DNA of 64,000 nucleotides, taken from assembly GCA_001898705.1 (NCBI GenBank), contig MKUU01000011.1, positions 40,080 through 104,079 on the forward strand. The letters run 5' to 3'. The first letter of the stretch is position 1. Every line of letters begins with the position of its first letter. Shown here in pieces: positions 46,094 through 57,814 of this stretch. Source of the DNA: Caedibacter sp. 38-128. GTDB taxonomy: Bacteria > Pseudomonadota > Alphaproteobacteria > Caedimonadales > Caedimonadaceae. Below the pieces are notes generated by a model. That model ran no database searches. It was not told the DNA's origin and was given only the letters and a program-made list of their open reading frames with translations. A program made the position numbers and the translations under genes.

Positions 46094-47950
46094 ATGAAAA
46101 TAAAATCTTTACTGTTAATGACAATGAGTACAATTGTATTTAAAAATTCTGTTATCGCATCTGCAATAAAATATGAAGTTGAAATAAAAGAAGAAGAAAA
46201 TAAAATTCCTCTTCCTGGAAGAACTCTTCAAGGACAAGTGCTCTTGGAAACAATGGTTCCCCCTCCCGTCAAAGTTTTTGATCCTCATGGCACCTTAGCA
46301 GGCCCAGAAGGTTCTTCTTATAAATTTAACGGGACACCCTATGAAGTAAATCCTCAATTGCAGTTTGACTCTCCACGACGTCGCCAATTAGGCCCCCAGA
46401 AACCACACGGCTCTGTTCTATCTGCTTCTACCGCCAAATTACCGCAAATACCAAGCCATGGTCAAATTGAGGAGCTTCCTCACGCATATGTCCCAGGTTA
46501 TCAATATGCATCCCCTTCACAGCAATTTACGCAACCACCTCGGGAACCTGCCTTCCATAGACAAGCGCAAAATTACCAACATGCAGCTTCATCAAGTCAA
46601 CACGATGAACAACTACATGCCCGTTTACCTCAAGCATATACTCCAAACTCTTATTATGAGGTACCTCAATTTAAGAAACCACCATGTTTTCAAGATGTTG
46701 CACCCTCAATCCACTTTGAGAGACAACCACAAGATCATGGCCCCTATAGACAGGCACAAAATTATCAATATGCCGCGCCATCACACCCCCCCTATCAAGG
46801 ACAACATGATGTTCTTCCTCCCGCATATGTCCCAGGTTATCAATATGCCGCACCATCATCATACCCACAAAAGAGTTCAGCACCTTTGCCTATAACTTAC
46901 GGCGCGCCTGTCCTGATTTATCCTCCTAAGCACAAGCAAGGTGTAACACCACCACCTACAAAAGAAGCACCACCTTTGCCTAGATTTCACGGCGCACCCG
47001 TTCTACATATTTATACACCCTTCAAAACAGTCTCAAACGAACTGTATGCTGATGACACACTACAACAAGCCCCGCAATCTCATGCAATGTCGACAGAAAG
47101 TATGTTAAGCAAACCCGTGAAAGGACAAGCAGCGAGAGAAACATATGCTTCTACAAAAAATGGCTATTATCTTTCTTCCACTCATCAGAAGGTAACATTA
47201 GCTCCAACAGGACAACCTAAGCGCTATAACTATACAGAGTTGTCCCAAGATAATATTCCATCTCTTCACACAACAAGTATTGTGTATACACAAGAATCTA
47301 CCCAAGAAGCTGCTATTCGTTTAGCAACAAGAATAGGAACCAAAATTGGCGCTTTAAATTATGGAAATGGTACATACACTGGCGGATCCGCTTTTAATGG
47401 TGCGAATGGACAAGAAGAGAGTTTTATTCGGACAACAACACTATTTTCTTCCCTTGCTCAATTAGTAGATTCACAAATTAATTTGGAAAAAGAAATTACG
47501 AAGTCATATACAACAATCAGGTATAATGCTGAGACAAATAAGGCACTTACAGAGCATAATGGCGTTTTAATTTCTCCAAATGTGTCTATCTTCCGTCGAT
47601 TTAATGCACAAACGACAAAATATGAAAATCTCGACACCCCAACGGTCGTTACTGTTGTAACCTCTGTTGCTCTTAATTTAAATCATGGAAAACCTAAAGA
47701 TTACGCGGAAATTACAAGACAAAAAATTTATAGCCAACTTGCAGCTTTTGCAAAAGAAGGAATGGATTCTATTGTCCTTGGAGCTTGGGGATGTGGTGCT
47801 TTTGGCAACCAAGCAGAAGACATAGCTCCTATCTATAAAAGTCTTCTTGAGAATGAATTTAAAGGTGCCTTTAAAACGGTTGTTTTTGCAATACCAAGCT
47901 CTAACCTTTTAAGTATTTTTAAATCTACTCTTAATGCTAAAGGAGTATAA
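46094..47950 (+). CDS. Secreted protein with microbial PARG-like domain
   Basis: ATG 46094 with AAGGT upstream gives a signal peptide (MKIKSLLLMTMSTIVFKNSVIASA); the frame is open back to 46013 but that would mask it. The 618-residue product has a Pro/Gln/Tyr-rich region (about 30-330) with repeats YVPGYQYA and RQAQNYQ. A C-terminal domain (about 395-618) matches the TIGR02452/DUF2263 microbial poly(ADP-ribose) glycohydrolase family. It has LNYGNGTYTGGS, then QEES with the two Glu at 441-442, and LGAWGCGAFGNQAEDIAPIY. The signature GGG-x6-8-QEE reads GGS-x7-QEE. A secreted PARG could remove ADP-ribose from host proteins. Activity is inferred. Confidence 0.8.
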   Translation: MKIKSLLLMTMSTIVFKNSVIASAIKYEVEIKEEENKIPLPGRTLQGQVLLETMVPPPVKVFDPHGTLAGPEGSSYKFNGTPYEVNPQLQFDSPRRRQLGPQKPHGSVLSASTAKLPQIPSHGQIEELPHAYVPGYQYASPSQQFTQPPREPAFHRQAQNYQHAASSSQHDEQLHARLPQAYTPNSYYEVPQFKKPPCFQDVAPSIHFERQPQDHGPYRQAQNYQYAAPSHPPYQGQHDVLPPAYVPGYQYAAPSSYPQKSSAPLPITYGAPVLIYPPKHKQGVTPPPTKEAPPLPRFHGAPVLHIYTPFKTVSNELYADDTLQQAPQSHAMSTESMLSKPVKGQAARETYASTKNGYYLSSTHQKVTLAPTGQPKRYNYTELSQDNIPSLHTTSIVYTQESTQEAAIRLATRIGTKIGALNYGNGTYTGGSAFNGANGQEESFIRTTTLFSSLAQLVDSQINLEKEITKSYTTIRYNAETNKALTEHNGVLISPNVSIFRRFNAQTTKYENLDTPTVVTVVTSVALNLNHGKPKDYAEITRQKIYSQLAAFAKEGMDSIVLGAWGCGAFGNQAEDIAPIYKSLLENEFKGAFKTVVFAIPSSNLLSIFKSTLNAKGV

Positions 47951-48174
47951 TAGGTACTTAAAGAAGATTTTGAAGGTTAGTAAGAGGTACGTTTGGATGC
48001 AGGCCAAAAGTACTTCTTACCCGCCATGAGAAAGAGCCCCTAGAATTACCTTCATCTCACTAAACATTTAGAAAAGCATGTTTCTTAAGGAAACTCAGAC
48101 AATAAGTTATTTCTTGACTTTTACCCTAAATATTTTTACTTTAAGGCATAAAATTTTTCGAAAGAGGTTAATCG

Positions 48175-49761
48175 ATGCTTCATAAATTTAGGCTTTGCTT
48201 GATGCTTTCCTGCGCAGTTTCTTTCACGATGCCGTTTTATGCACTTTCTTCAGATTCAAAAATTGTGGCAGGGATAACAGAAGAAAAAAAGCAAAATCCT
48301 TATGCACCGCCCATTTTATATTCAGATGAAGTAAAAAGTGCAACCAGTAAATCCCTTTGGGAACAAGGTATAAATTACTTTGAGCGCTCAGTTGTCGCTC
48401 AATGCCGCAAACGCCATGCTCAAGAAGAATTACAACCATTTCTTGATTATCTCGCAGCAGCAGGACGTAATAATGAGCTTCATTGCCCAATACTTTTTAG
48501 AAAACAAAATCTCCTAGAAGATCTAACCCTTGAGTTTACAATCAATAAAGAAACTATTGGACAATATTACTTACTCCATGCTTTTGATAAAGCAATCGTT
48601 GAACTTCTCGACTCAAGTTTAAATCTTCTCAGTACAGCTAAATACTTAAGATCAGATCTTGAAATTCTTAAAACTTACTTTTTTAAAACCTGCGCTGTTT
48701 TAAAAAGAACTGAATTTATAACAAATAAATTATTCGGTCATTCAAATGAAGAGTTTGATCTTGAAGAATTCACAAGAAATTTTAACCAAACAGTATATAC
48801 ACCTGCAGCCTTAATTAATGATTCTTTACTAGAAGAAGTAAATAAAATTCGAAAAAATTACAATGGGACACTTTCTATCGATCAGTATATAAAATATTAT
48901 ATAAAAGCATACTATACTTTTTTTTCAAATGAGTATGTTTTTATTAAAATGCATCTTGGAGATCAAAAAAATCCTGATAAAAAAGTTCTTAATCGAATGA
49001 ATATTAAGGGAAGTTTAACAAAAGATGCCTTTGATTTAGAACCTCCTTCCCTTCCTTCTTTACAAGCTTTAGAAACACCCGCAAAGAAAAAGAAGCGTAA
49101 AAACAAGAAGAAATCAGCCTCAACACAAACGGAGAACACTCTTAGCATCTCTTCAGTAGAAGAAATAAATACACAAAAACTTGAAAGACAAGCTGTTTTT
49201 ACAACTGCTGTTATTAATCCACTAGAGAGATCTACGGCTATTAGCACTACCCCCCCTACAAATGAAATCTCTTTTCAAGGTTCACAAACTCCTCCCGTTC
49301 CAGCTTCATCGAATATACTTAATATAGCTTCTTCAAGTTCTCAAGCGGCAACTCCTTTACCGCAAGCAAGCCAAATTTTCTCTTCAGCACAAGAGATTAG
49401 CAAACTTACTCAACTTGAAGAGATTCTGCATAAACATGATGGAGGCGCTTCTGCTGGTATGAAAACACGCCACTTTTTAAGGCTTGCAAGCGCTCTGCAA
49501 AAGCTCGGATATTTTTCACACTTCGAAACGGATCAGAAAGAAGTTAAAATTAAGATTGACTCCACCGATCAAAACCCTGGACTTGTAACCGTGATGCATA
49601 CAAATCATACAAATACGTCTAAGGACACAGGAATCACAAGACCAACAGCGGCAAAGATGAATGAAGTCATCGGTATTTTAAAAGAGAAAGCTCAATCAGA
49701 AGATGACGCTCAAACAGAAGTAAAAGCTCGATCATCTCGTACACCACCAAAGAAGAAATAA
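48175..49761 (+). CDS. Secreted hypothetical protein with Lys-rich cluster
   Basis: I do not recognise this 528-residue protein. A signal peptide covers about residues 1-25 (FRLCLMLSCAVSFTMPFYA). A helical region follows to about 290, then KKKKRKNKKK at about 304-313, which looks like a eukaryotic nuclear localisation signal. A Ser/Thr/Pro-rich linker leads to a compact C-terminal segment (about 420-515) with MKTRHFLRLASALQKLGYF and VTVMHTNHTN. It is flanked by another secreted gene and by a bidirectional terminator. Its role at the host is a guess from context only. Confidence 0.7.
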   Translation: MLHKFRLCLMLSCAVSFTMPFYALSSDSKIVAGITEEKKQNPYAPPILYSDEVKSATSKSLWEQGINYFERSVVAQCRKRHAQEELQPFLDYLAAAGRNNELHCPILFRKQNLLEDLTLEFTINKETIGQYYLLHAFDKAIVELLDSSLNLLSTAKYLRSDLEILKTYFFKTCAVLKRTEFITNKLFGHSNEEFDLEEFTRNFNQTVYTPAALINDSLLEEVNKIRKNYNGTLSIDQYIKYYIKAYYTFFSNEYVFIKMHLGDQKNPDKKVLNRMNIKGSLTKDAFDLEPPSLPSLQALETPAKKKKRKNKKKSASTQTENTLSISSVEEINTQKLERQAVFTTAVINPLERSTAISTTPPTNEISFQGSQTPPVPASSNILNIASSSSQAATPLPQASQIFSSAQEISKLTQLEEILHKHDGGASAGMKTRHFLRLASALQKLGYFSHFETDQKEVKIKIDSTDQNPGLVTVMHTNHTNTSKDTGITRPTAAKMNEVIGILKEKAQSEDDAQTEVKARSSRTPPKKK

Positions 49762-49767
49762 ACACTT

Positions 49768-49824
49768 AAAAATTAAAGTAAATATATTAATTATTAATTA
49801 AATATTTACTTTAATTTTTTATAC
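49768..49824. terminator. Bidirectional terminator, 18-bp stem
   Basis: AAAAATTAAAGTAAATAT (49768-49785) and ATATTTACTTTAATTTTT (49802-49819) are exact complements around an AT loop, with T runs on both strands. It separates the convergent secreted gene and acs. Confidence 0.85.
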
Positions 49825-51747
49825 TTATTTTTTCAATAACTTTTCCACAACATTGGGGTCCGCTAATGTCGAAGTATCCCCCAAGTTTTCGATCTCACCG
49901 GCAGCAATCTTTCTCAAAATACGCCGCATGATCTTCCCCGAGCGGGTTTTAGGAAGCCCTGGAGCCCACTGAATGGCGTCAGGGCTGGCAATTGCCCCAA
50001 TGTGTTTGCGCACTTCTTGAGTGAGTTCTTTCTTCAATTCTTCCGAAGGTTGTTCACCCTTATGAAGCGTAACAAAAGCATAGATCCCCTGCCCTTTGAT
50101 GTCATGCGGAAAACCAACCACGGCCGTTTCAACGACTTTAGGATGTGTATTTAACGCGCTTTCAACCTCAGCTGTTCCTAAACGATGGCCAGAAACATTG
50201 ATCACATCGTCAACGCGACCCGTAATCCAATAATCGCCATCTTGATCGCGGCGCGCGCCATCTCCCGTGAAATACATCCCAGGATACGTTTTAAAATAAG
50301 TATCAATAAAACGCTGATGATCTCCATAGACGGACCGCATTTGCCCTGGCCATGAATCCAATATGACTAAAGCCCCTTCCGCTTCACCTTCAAGAATGGT
50401 GCCTTGAGAATCAACAATGGCTGGCTTCACGCTAAAGAAAGGCTGCATTGCAGAGCCTGGCTTAAGATCATGAACTCCTGGTAATGGGGTAATCAAAATA
50501 CCACCTGTCTCTGTTTGCCACCACGTATCCATGATAGGACAGCGTTCTTCCCCAACAATGTGATAGTACCATTCCCAAGCTTCAGGATTAATGGGCTCAC
50601 CCACCGTCCCCAGAAGCCTTAAAGAGCGCCTCTCTGTTTTCTTGACCGCATCATCTCCCTCGCGCATCAAAGCCCGAATGGCTGTAGGCGCTGTATAAAA
50701 GATGTTTACCTGATGTTTATCAATGACTTGCCAGAAACGAGAGGCATCCGGATAAGTTGGTACACCTTCAAACATCAAGGTGGTTGCCCCATTTGCAAGC
50801 GGTCCATAAAGAACATAGCTGTGGCCTGTAATCCAACCTACATCAGCTGTACACCAATAAACGTCGCCAGGATGATAATCGAAAATCCGTTGATGCGTCA
50901 GAGACGCAAATACTAAATAGCCGCCCGTTGTATGCAGAACGCCTTTGGGTTTTCCTGTTGATCCAGACGTGTACAAAATGAATAAAGGATCTTCAGCCCC
51001 CATTTCAGCTGGCACGCATTCAGATGAGGCAGAGTCCATTAAGTCTTTATACCAATGGTCTCTTGCATGCATAAAAGGCACCGCATTCCCCGTGCGTTTG
51101 ACAACAAGAACTGACTCAACTGAGGTGACCTCTGGCCTTGCTAGGGCTTCATCCACATTCCTTTTCAGCGGGATAAGCTTGCCACCACGCAAACCTTCAT
51201 CGGCCGTGATCACGAGCTTAGAATCGCAATCCACAATGCGGCCTGCTAATGATTCAGGCGAAAACCCGCCAAAAACAACCGAATGAATGGCACCAAGCCG
51301 TGCACAAGCCAACATTGCAACCGCAGCCTCAGGAATCATCGGAAGATAAATCGTTATACGATCACCTTGCGCCACGCCCAACCCTTTGAGGACATTTGCA
51401 CATTTGCAAACTTGTTCGTACAATTCTCGATAGGTAATCTTTTGGGACTCTTGAGGATCATCTCCTTCCCAAATGATCGCAACTTGGTCTCCGCGTTCGA
51501 CCAAGTGTCGATCAAGACAATTCGCCGCAACATTTAATGTCCCATCTTCAAACCATCTGATCCGAAAGTCTTCAGCCTTAAAAGAAGTATCCTTAACTTT
51601 GGTAAAGGGTTTGATCCACGTGATCCTTTGGGCTTGCTCACGCCAGAATGCCTCAGGATTCTCAATTGATTGTTGATACAGCACCTGATACTTCTCGGGT
51701 GTTAATGTAGCTTTATGCGCTGAATACTGATAACGAATTAAAGACAT
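49825..51747 (-). CDS. acs: Acetyl-CoA synthetase
   Basis: Acs activates acetate to acetyl-CoA through acetyl-AMP. The P-loop-like [55 protein letters not shown] and the regulatory acetylation lysine in [16 protein letters not shown] are intact. I prefer ATG 51747 to 51759 because GGGAG lies just before it, giving 640 residues. It gives a route to acetyl-CoA from acetate taken from the host or made internally, complementing gdh. Confidence 0.96.
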   Translation of the reverse strand: MSLIRYQYSAHKATLTPEKYQVLYQQSIENPEAFWREQAQRITWIKPFTKVKDTSFKAEDFRIRWFEDGTLNVAANCLDRHLVERGDQVAIIWEGDDPQESQKITYRELYEQVCKCANVLKGLGVAQGDRITIYLPMIPEAAVAMLACARLGAIHSVVFGGFSPESLAGRIVDCDSKLVITADEGLRGGKLIPLKRNVDEALARPEVTSVESVLVVKRTGNAVPFMHARDHWYKDLMDSASSECVPAEMGAEDPLFILYTSGSTGKPKGVLHTTGGYLVFASLTHQRIFDYHPGDVYWCTADVGWITGHSYVLYGPLANGATTLMFEGVPTYPDASRFWQVIDKHQVNIFYTAPTAIRALMREGDDAVKKTERRSLRLLGTVGEPINPEAWEWYYHIVGEERCPIMDTWWQTETGGILITPLPGVHDLKPGSAMQPFFSVKPAIVDSQGTILEGEAEGALVILDSWPGQMRSVYGDHQRFIDTYFKTYPGMYFTGDGARRDQDGDYWITGRVDDVINVSGHRLGTAEVESALNTHPKVVETAVVGFPHDIKGQGIYAFVTLHKGEQPSEELKKELTQEVRKHIGAIASPDAIQWAPGLPKTRSGKIMRRILRKIAAGEIENLGDTSTLADPNVVEKLLKK

Positions 51748-52026
51748 AATTTCTCCCATTTTTGCCGAGCATAGAAAACAATCTTAAGGCTGGTCAAGGG
51801 GTAAGCCTCCCTTGCAGATGCCTATTGTCTTACTTCTATACTAAGCTGGGATTAATAATTTACTAATTTTTAGAATGGTATTGGCCTCATTGTCTTCTTA
51901 AGTTTAAGTTGTCGGTCCTATCTTAACCCGCCATCCTTACTGACAATCACCATTATCTTCAGGTTCCCTCTCCACGATCGTAAAGAATGAATTAGTTAAG
52001 GTTAATTATCCTGACAATTTATAAAC

Positions 52027-52332
52027 TTAGAACGGAATAAGATGCGTACTTATTAATTCCTCAGGTTCCTTTCTAAGAATCTCAAGCGACCGACAGATTT
52101 TTCCGGTCACCAATCGATCTCTCTCTTCATTACCGAAGGTCAAGTCCCACCATCGGTTGAAGCTCTGTTGCCAGGACTGCATCCGTTTGTCGCCTTGCAA
52201 AGAATCGAAACAACGTGTTTCTCTCCTCAACCCCGCCTGGGGCAACCTTCTCTTTACTGTCGGGTATTTAAAGTGTGCTTTTGCCCATCGATTCTTCTGA
52301 CCATTTAGTTTTTGTTCATCTATCTTCATCAT
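52027..52332 (-). CDS. Doubtful small ORF, possibly a gene remnant
   Basis: A 101-codon frame whose DNA is visibly richer in G and C than its surroundings. The product is basic and Trp/Arg-rich (LPQAGLRRETRCFDSLQGDK, SFNRWWDLTFGNEERDRL). I do not recognise it. It has no good ribosome binding site, and it lies beside repeat DNA, so it may be a degraded insertion or chance frame instead of a gene. Confidence 0.3.
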   Translation of the reverse strand: MMKIDEQKLNGQKNRWAKAHFKYPTVKRRLPQAGLRRETRCFDSLQGDKRMQSWQQSFNRWWDLTFGNEERDRLVTGKICRSLEILRKEPEELISTHLIPF

Positions 52333-52383
52333 TTTTATATCTCCCTGTTTATATTTTCTTTTTGTTCATTGTTTGCCCCTCTC

Positions 52384-52438
52384 CCTTTCTGTGTGTCTCC
52401 ACACAGAAAGGAATTGGGAAGCCTTTCCTTAAGGAAGG
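52384..52438. repeat. Two adjacent strong hairpins
   Basis: CCTTTCTGTGTG-TCTC-CACACAGAAAGG (52384-52411) is a perfect 12-bp stem with a four-base loop. CCTTTCCTT-AAGGAAGG (52422-52438) is an almost perfect palindrome ten bases later. Neither has a proper T run. They precede repeat copy B. Confidence 0.7.
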
Positions 52439-52611
52439 TGAGCGAGATAAAGGACAGAACAGATGGTTTCTTTCATCCCAGCATAGGTCTGCCCTCACAC
52501 GCCTCTTCCCCCTAACACCCTTATCTTTTTCATCTCACTCCATGGCCTCGAGGTCCATTGAGAGAAAGCATTTTAGCCTTCTTTTTCGAAAGGGATCGAC
52601 CTCTAGAAAAA

Positions 52612-52829
52612 GACAAAGAAAGGGCATTCGCTCAAAAAGAGCGTTAAAAGGCTTTTCTTCTTTAATAATTTAGGTTTTTCAGTCCCTTTATTATTATTTT
52701 TATTAAGAGGATCATGAAAGAATTTTTGAAAGAATTATGAAGATTTTTTGAGTCTTCATAAGGGAAGAAAATCACTTCTGACCATCTATTACCAGGCTAC
52801 CATATCACGATACAAATTTCAAGAAAATT
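52612..52829. repeat. Dispersed repeat, copy B
   Basis: Matches copy A (31932-32144). Block 1 (52612-52710) starts GACAAAGAAAGGGCATTCGC, has the perfect hairpin CGCTC-AAAAA-GAGCG, and ends in CCCTTTATTATTATTTTTATT-like T-rich DNA. Block 2 (52775-52829) has TCTGACCATCTATTACCAGG and GGCTACCATATCACGATACA. It lies 200 bases upstream of the LRR gene, as copy A lies next to a secreted gene. Confidence 0.8.
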
Positions 52830-53030
52830 AGTCACAAATATCAAATAAATAAATAATATAAATCAAATAGTTATAAAATAATTCTTCCCTGCAAAAAGGT
52901 ATCTTTATTAACTATTTGGCATTTTTTATTTCTAAAGGTACTACTTATAAAATTCTAATCCATCATTTGGCTAATTCTATTTAGCCATATTTTAAACAAC
53001 ACTGATTATTATTTATGAAAGTATAAAAAC

Positions 53031-54446
53031 ATGATCAACAAATTAGCCTCACTTCTTTATGGACTCCTCTTATCAACCACCATCGCTTGCGCAAGTGACC
53101 TTCGAGAGCAAGATCAAGGACCTACTCGCTTTAAAATCATCATTGAATCACGTCATAATTTAGATAAGATGAACCAGGAAATTGGACATTTATCCAAATT
53201 TACAACCCTTGAAGAAATATCAGTACAAGACTTAAATGAACCACAAACAGAACTATTAACATCGGTTATTTCAGGCCATACTAATCTTCGAGTCTTGAGT
53301 TTTACAAATTATAATCACTCATTGGCTTCCTTAGAAAACAGAAATAGATTTAAACATTTGGCCTCTGTATTATCAAATTTCACCAATCTCACTACATTGG
53401 ATTTGAACTGCAGCGGAATAGACAAGGATTGTTTGGAAATTCTAGCTCCAAATTTCCCCACCACGCTCACAGAGTTGGATTTGAGCAAGAATAACTTGGA
53501 GAACACTAATATAGCCTCAATTTTATCAAAACTCTCTCATCTTCGAGTTTTTAAATTAGTAGCTGGAAAAGCTGACGCGGGCCAAATAATCTCAGCCCTT
53601 CCCACATCTCTTCAAGTATTGGATTTAACTTCTACCACATTGAATGAGAGTAAAGATTTATCAAAACTTACTAACTTGGAGGCCTTAAAATTAAACCCTA
53701 GGAATAGGCGCGGCTTGAGGAAAGTAGACTCAGTGCCTCTTTCTCAACTTTTAGAAGATCTAACCCCTCTTTCTCAACTTCGAGAATTTAGCTTAAGTTT
53801 TGATCCACCTTCCCTTCCTACTCTACCAAGGATCATCCAAAATCTCCCTAAAACTCTTGAAACATTAGAATTACATTGCTGTAAAAATATTGATGAAAGT
53901 GAATCTTTAGATTTAATCAAGACGTTCCCTATCAACCTTCAGGAATTGTATTTAATAGACATTAAAATCGATAAGGAAGAAATCAAAGCTTTAAGTGAGA
54001 TTCTTTCATCCAATCTTCGCCAATTAAGTTTGAGGATGGCCAATCTCAATACTGAGACACTGTCTATTCTCCTCCCAAACTTATCGACGAGCCTTGAAGT
54101 ATTAGTTTTAGAACGCAACAATATTGATGATAAAGGCCTCGAAATTCTAAGTGCAGCTCTCTCTACAAATCTTTCCATGCTGCAAGTCTTAGATTTGTAT
54201 AATAATGACTTCACTCAAAATGGAGCACAAAGATTCCTTGATATGTTGAACTCGAATACGACGCTTGTAAATCTAATTTACTCTGACAATCTAAAACTTG
54301 AAATACCTCAGGAAAATTATACTCTCCAAAGATTCTACAATATTTCTTTTTTTAATGAGAGAAATGAAAGGTTGTTAGGGATCAATACAAAACGTGCCGC
54401 AAAACTTCAAGATCTCGCTTATTTAATACTATTTCTTAAAAACTAA
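53031..54446 (+). CDS. Secreted leucine-rich-repeat protein
   Basis: A signal peptide at residues 1-22 (MINKLASLLYGLLLSTTIACA) is followed by about ten LRR units of 24-29 residues, for instance LTTLDLNCSGIDKDCLEILAPNF-type and LEVLVLERNNIDDKGLEILSAAL-type segments. The unit length and the N-x-I-D/G pattern resemble the ribonuclease-inhibitor class, common in eukaryotes and in effectors of intracellular bacteria. No enzymatic domain (such as an E3 ligase) follows in the 471 residues. It is convergent with kdsA and lies where eno often follows kdsA in relatives. Confidence 0.8.
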   Translation: MINKLASLLYGLLLSTTIACASDLREQDQGPTRFKIIIESRHNLDKMNQEIGHLSKFTTLEEISVQDLNEPQTELLTSVISGHTNLRVLSFTNYNHSLASLENRNRFKHLASVLSNFTNLTTLDLNCSGIDKDCLEILAPNFPTTLTELDLSKNNLENTNIASILSKLSHLRVFKLVAGKADAGQIISALPTSLQVLDLTSTTLNESKDLSKLTNLEALKLNPRNRRGLRKVDSVPLSQLLEDLTPLSQLREFSLSFDPPSLPTLPRIIQNLPKTLETLELHCCKNIDESESLDLIKTFPINLQELYLIDIKIDKEEIKALSEILSSNLRQLSLRMANLNTETLSILLPNLSTSLEVLVLERNNIDDKGLEILSAALSTNLSMLQVLDLYNNDFTQNGAQRFLDMLNSNTTLVNLIYSDNLKLEIPQENYTLQRFYNISFFNERNERLLGINTKRAAKLQDLAYLILFLKN

Positions 54447-54515
54447 GCATAAGCAAGCTTGATACTTCCTTCAAAAAAGAATCAAACTTACTTCCAATTT
54501 TTAAGCCAATAATAG

Positions 54516-57007
<2,492 letters not shown>

Positions 57008-57016
57008 CTATTGATT

Positions 57017-57400
57017 CTATTTTTTAGACTTAGCGTTCTCAGATGTAGAAGAACCTTTTTCTGTCTTTGGTTGTATTTTATTTTCAGGTGCAGCAGCCGG
57101 CGTTGCAGGCTCTATAGGTACTTCAATCGCTGGCTTTGTCGCATCTGGATGATCAAGAATAGATTGCGCTTTATGCGCTCCTTTAAACAAAATCGCAAGT
57201 AATAGCGTCGTGGCAAAGAAAAGCCCTGCAAGAATCCCTGTCGCGCGGGTCAATAGGTTTGCTGTTCCACGTGTTGTCATAAGACCTCCCATGGTGCCAC
57301 TTCCCATACCAAGTCCCCCACCTTCATTCTTTTGAAGCAAGATAATCCCCACCATCGCAATGGCAAGAATAATATGAAATACAAGTACGACTGTTGTCAT
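57017..57400 (-). CDS. secG: Protein translocase subunit SecG
   Basis: SecG supports SecYEG in export. Residues 1-22 are the first membrane helix (VVLVFHIILAIAMVGIILLQ), followed by NEGGGLGMGSGTMGGLMTTRG, the family loop, and the second helix (about 50-72, GILAGLFFATTLLLAILF). A Lys/Pro/Ala-rich tail extends it to 127 residues. It starts the secG-pyrG-kdsA run. In relatives tpiA usually lies directly upstream; here a secreted gene lies between. Confidence 0.92.
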   Translation of the reverse strand: MTTVVLVFHIILAIAMVGIILLQKNEGGGLGMGSGTMGGLMTTRGTANLLTRATGILAGLFFATTLLLAILFKGAHKAQSILDHPDATKPAIEVPIEPATPAAAPENKIQPKTEKGSSTSENAKSKK

Positions 57401-57814
57401 CTCTACCTAAATCCTTTGTTTTAACTGCCGGCATTTTAGAGAGAGTTTTCAGAAAATGCTAGAGGGAATATTAGTTTCTTAAGAAATGAATGACGCATCA
57501 ATGCTTTTGGAAAAAAGAGTTAAAAAAACTAAAAAAGAAAAAAAGAAAAAAAGAATTTACGACTAAGTAAAATATTTATACAGAAAAATTATTTAATATT
57601 AAAAAATAAAAAGATGATTTTTTAAGAAATTTAAAAAATTTTACTATTCTATAATTAAAATAAATAACTTCATAAACATAATATTATCTTTAAAATGATA
57701 AAAAATTCATTGCCATATGTATAAAATGTACTTGAACTTCTAAAATATTGTTCTTATATTACCTTAATATGCCCTTTTGGCTAATTTATACCTCTATAAT
57801 GATTGGAAATAGTC
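57401..57814. other. AT-rich divergent intergenic region
   Basis: About 410 bases between secG and the UIM-protein gene. It contains a purine-rich tract (57521-57570) of A and G and long A/T runs. I see no RNA, repeat or clear promoter; it resembles the upstream gaps of other secreted genes here. Confidence 0.5.

Larger units (their letters stand above)
51748..53030. other. Gene-poor region with hairpins and repeat copy B
   Basis: Apart from one doubtful minus ORF (52027-52332) I see no gene. The stretch has pyrimidine-rich DNA like that at 31.3-31.9 kb, two strong hairpins (52384-52411 and 52422-52438), copy B of the dispersed repeat (52612-52829), and AT-rich DNA upstream of the LRR gene. 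A 132-codon plus frame across 52275-52673 is Ser/Phe-rich and runs through the repeat, so it is not called. Confidence 0.6.

Noticed and set aside
52275..52673. 132-codon plus-strand ORF
   Set aside because: Passes through two hairpins and the dispersed repeat; the frame is not conserved in copy A.
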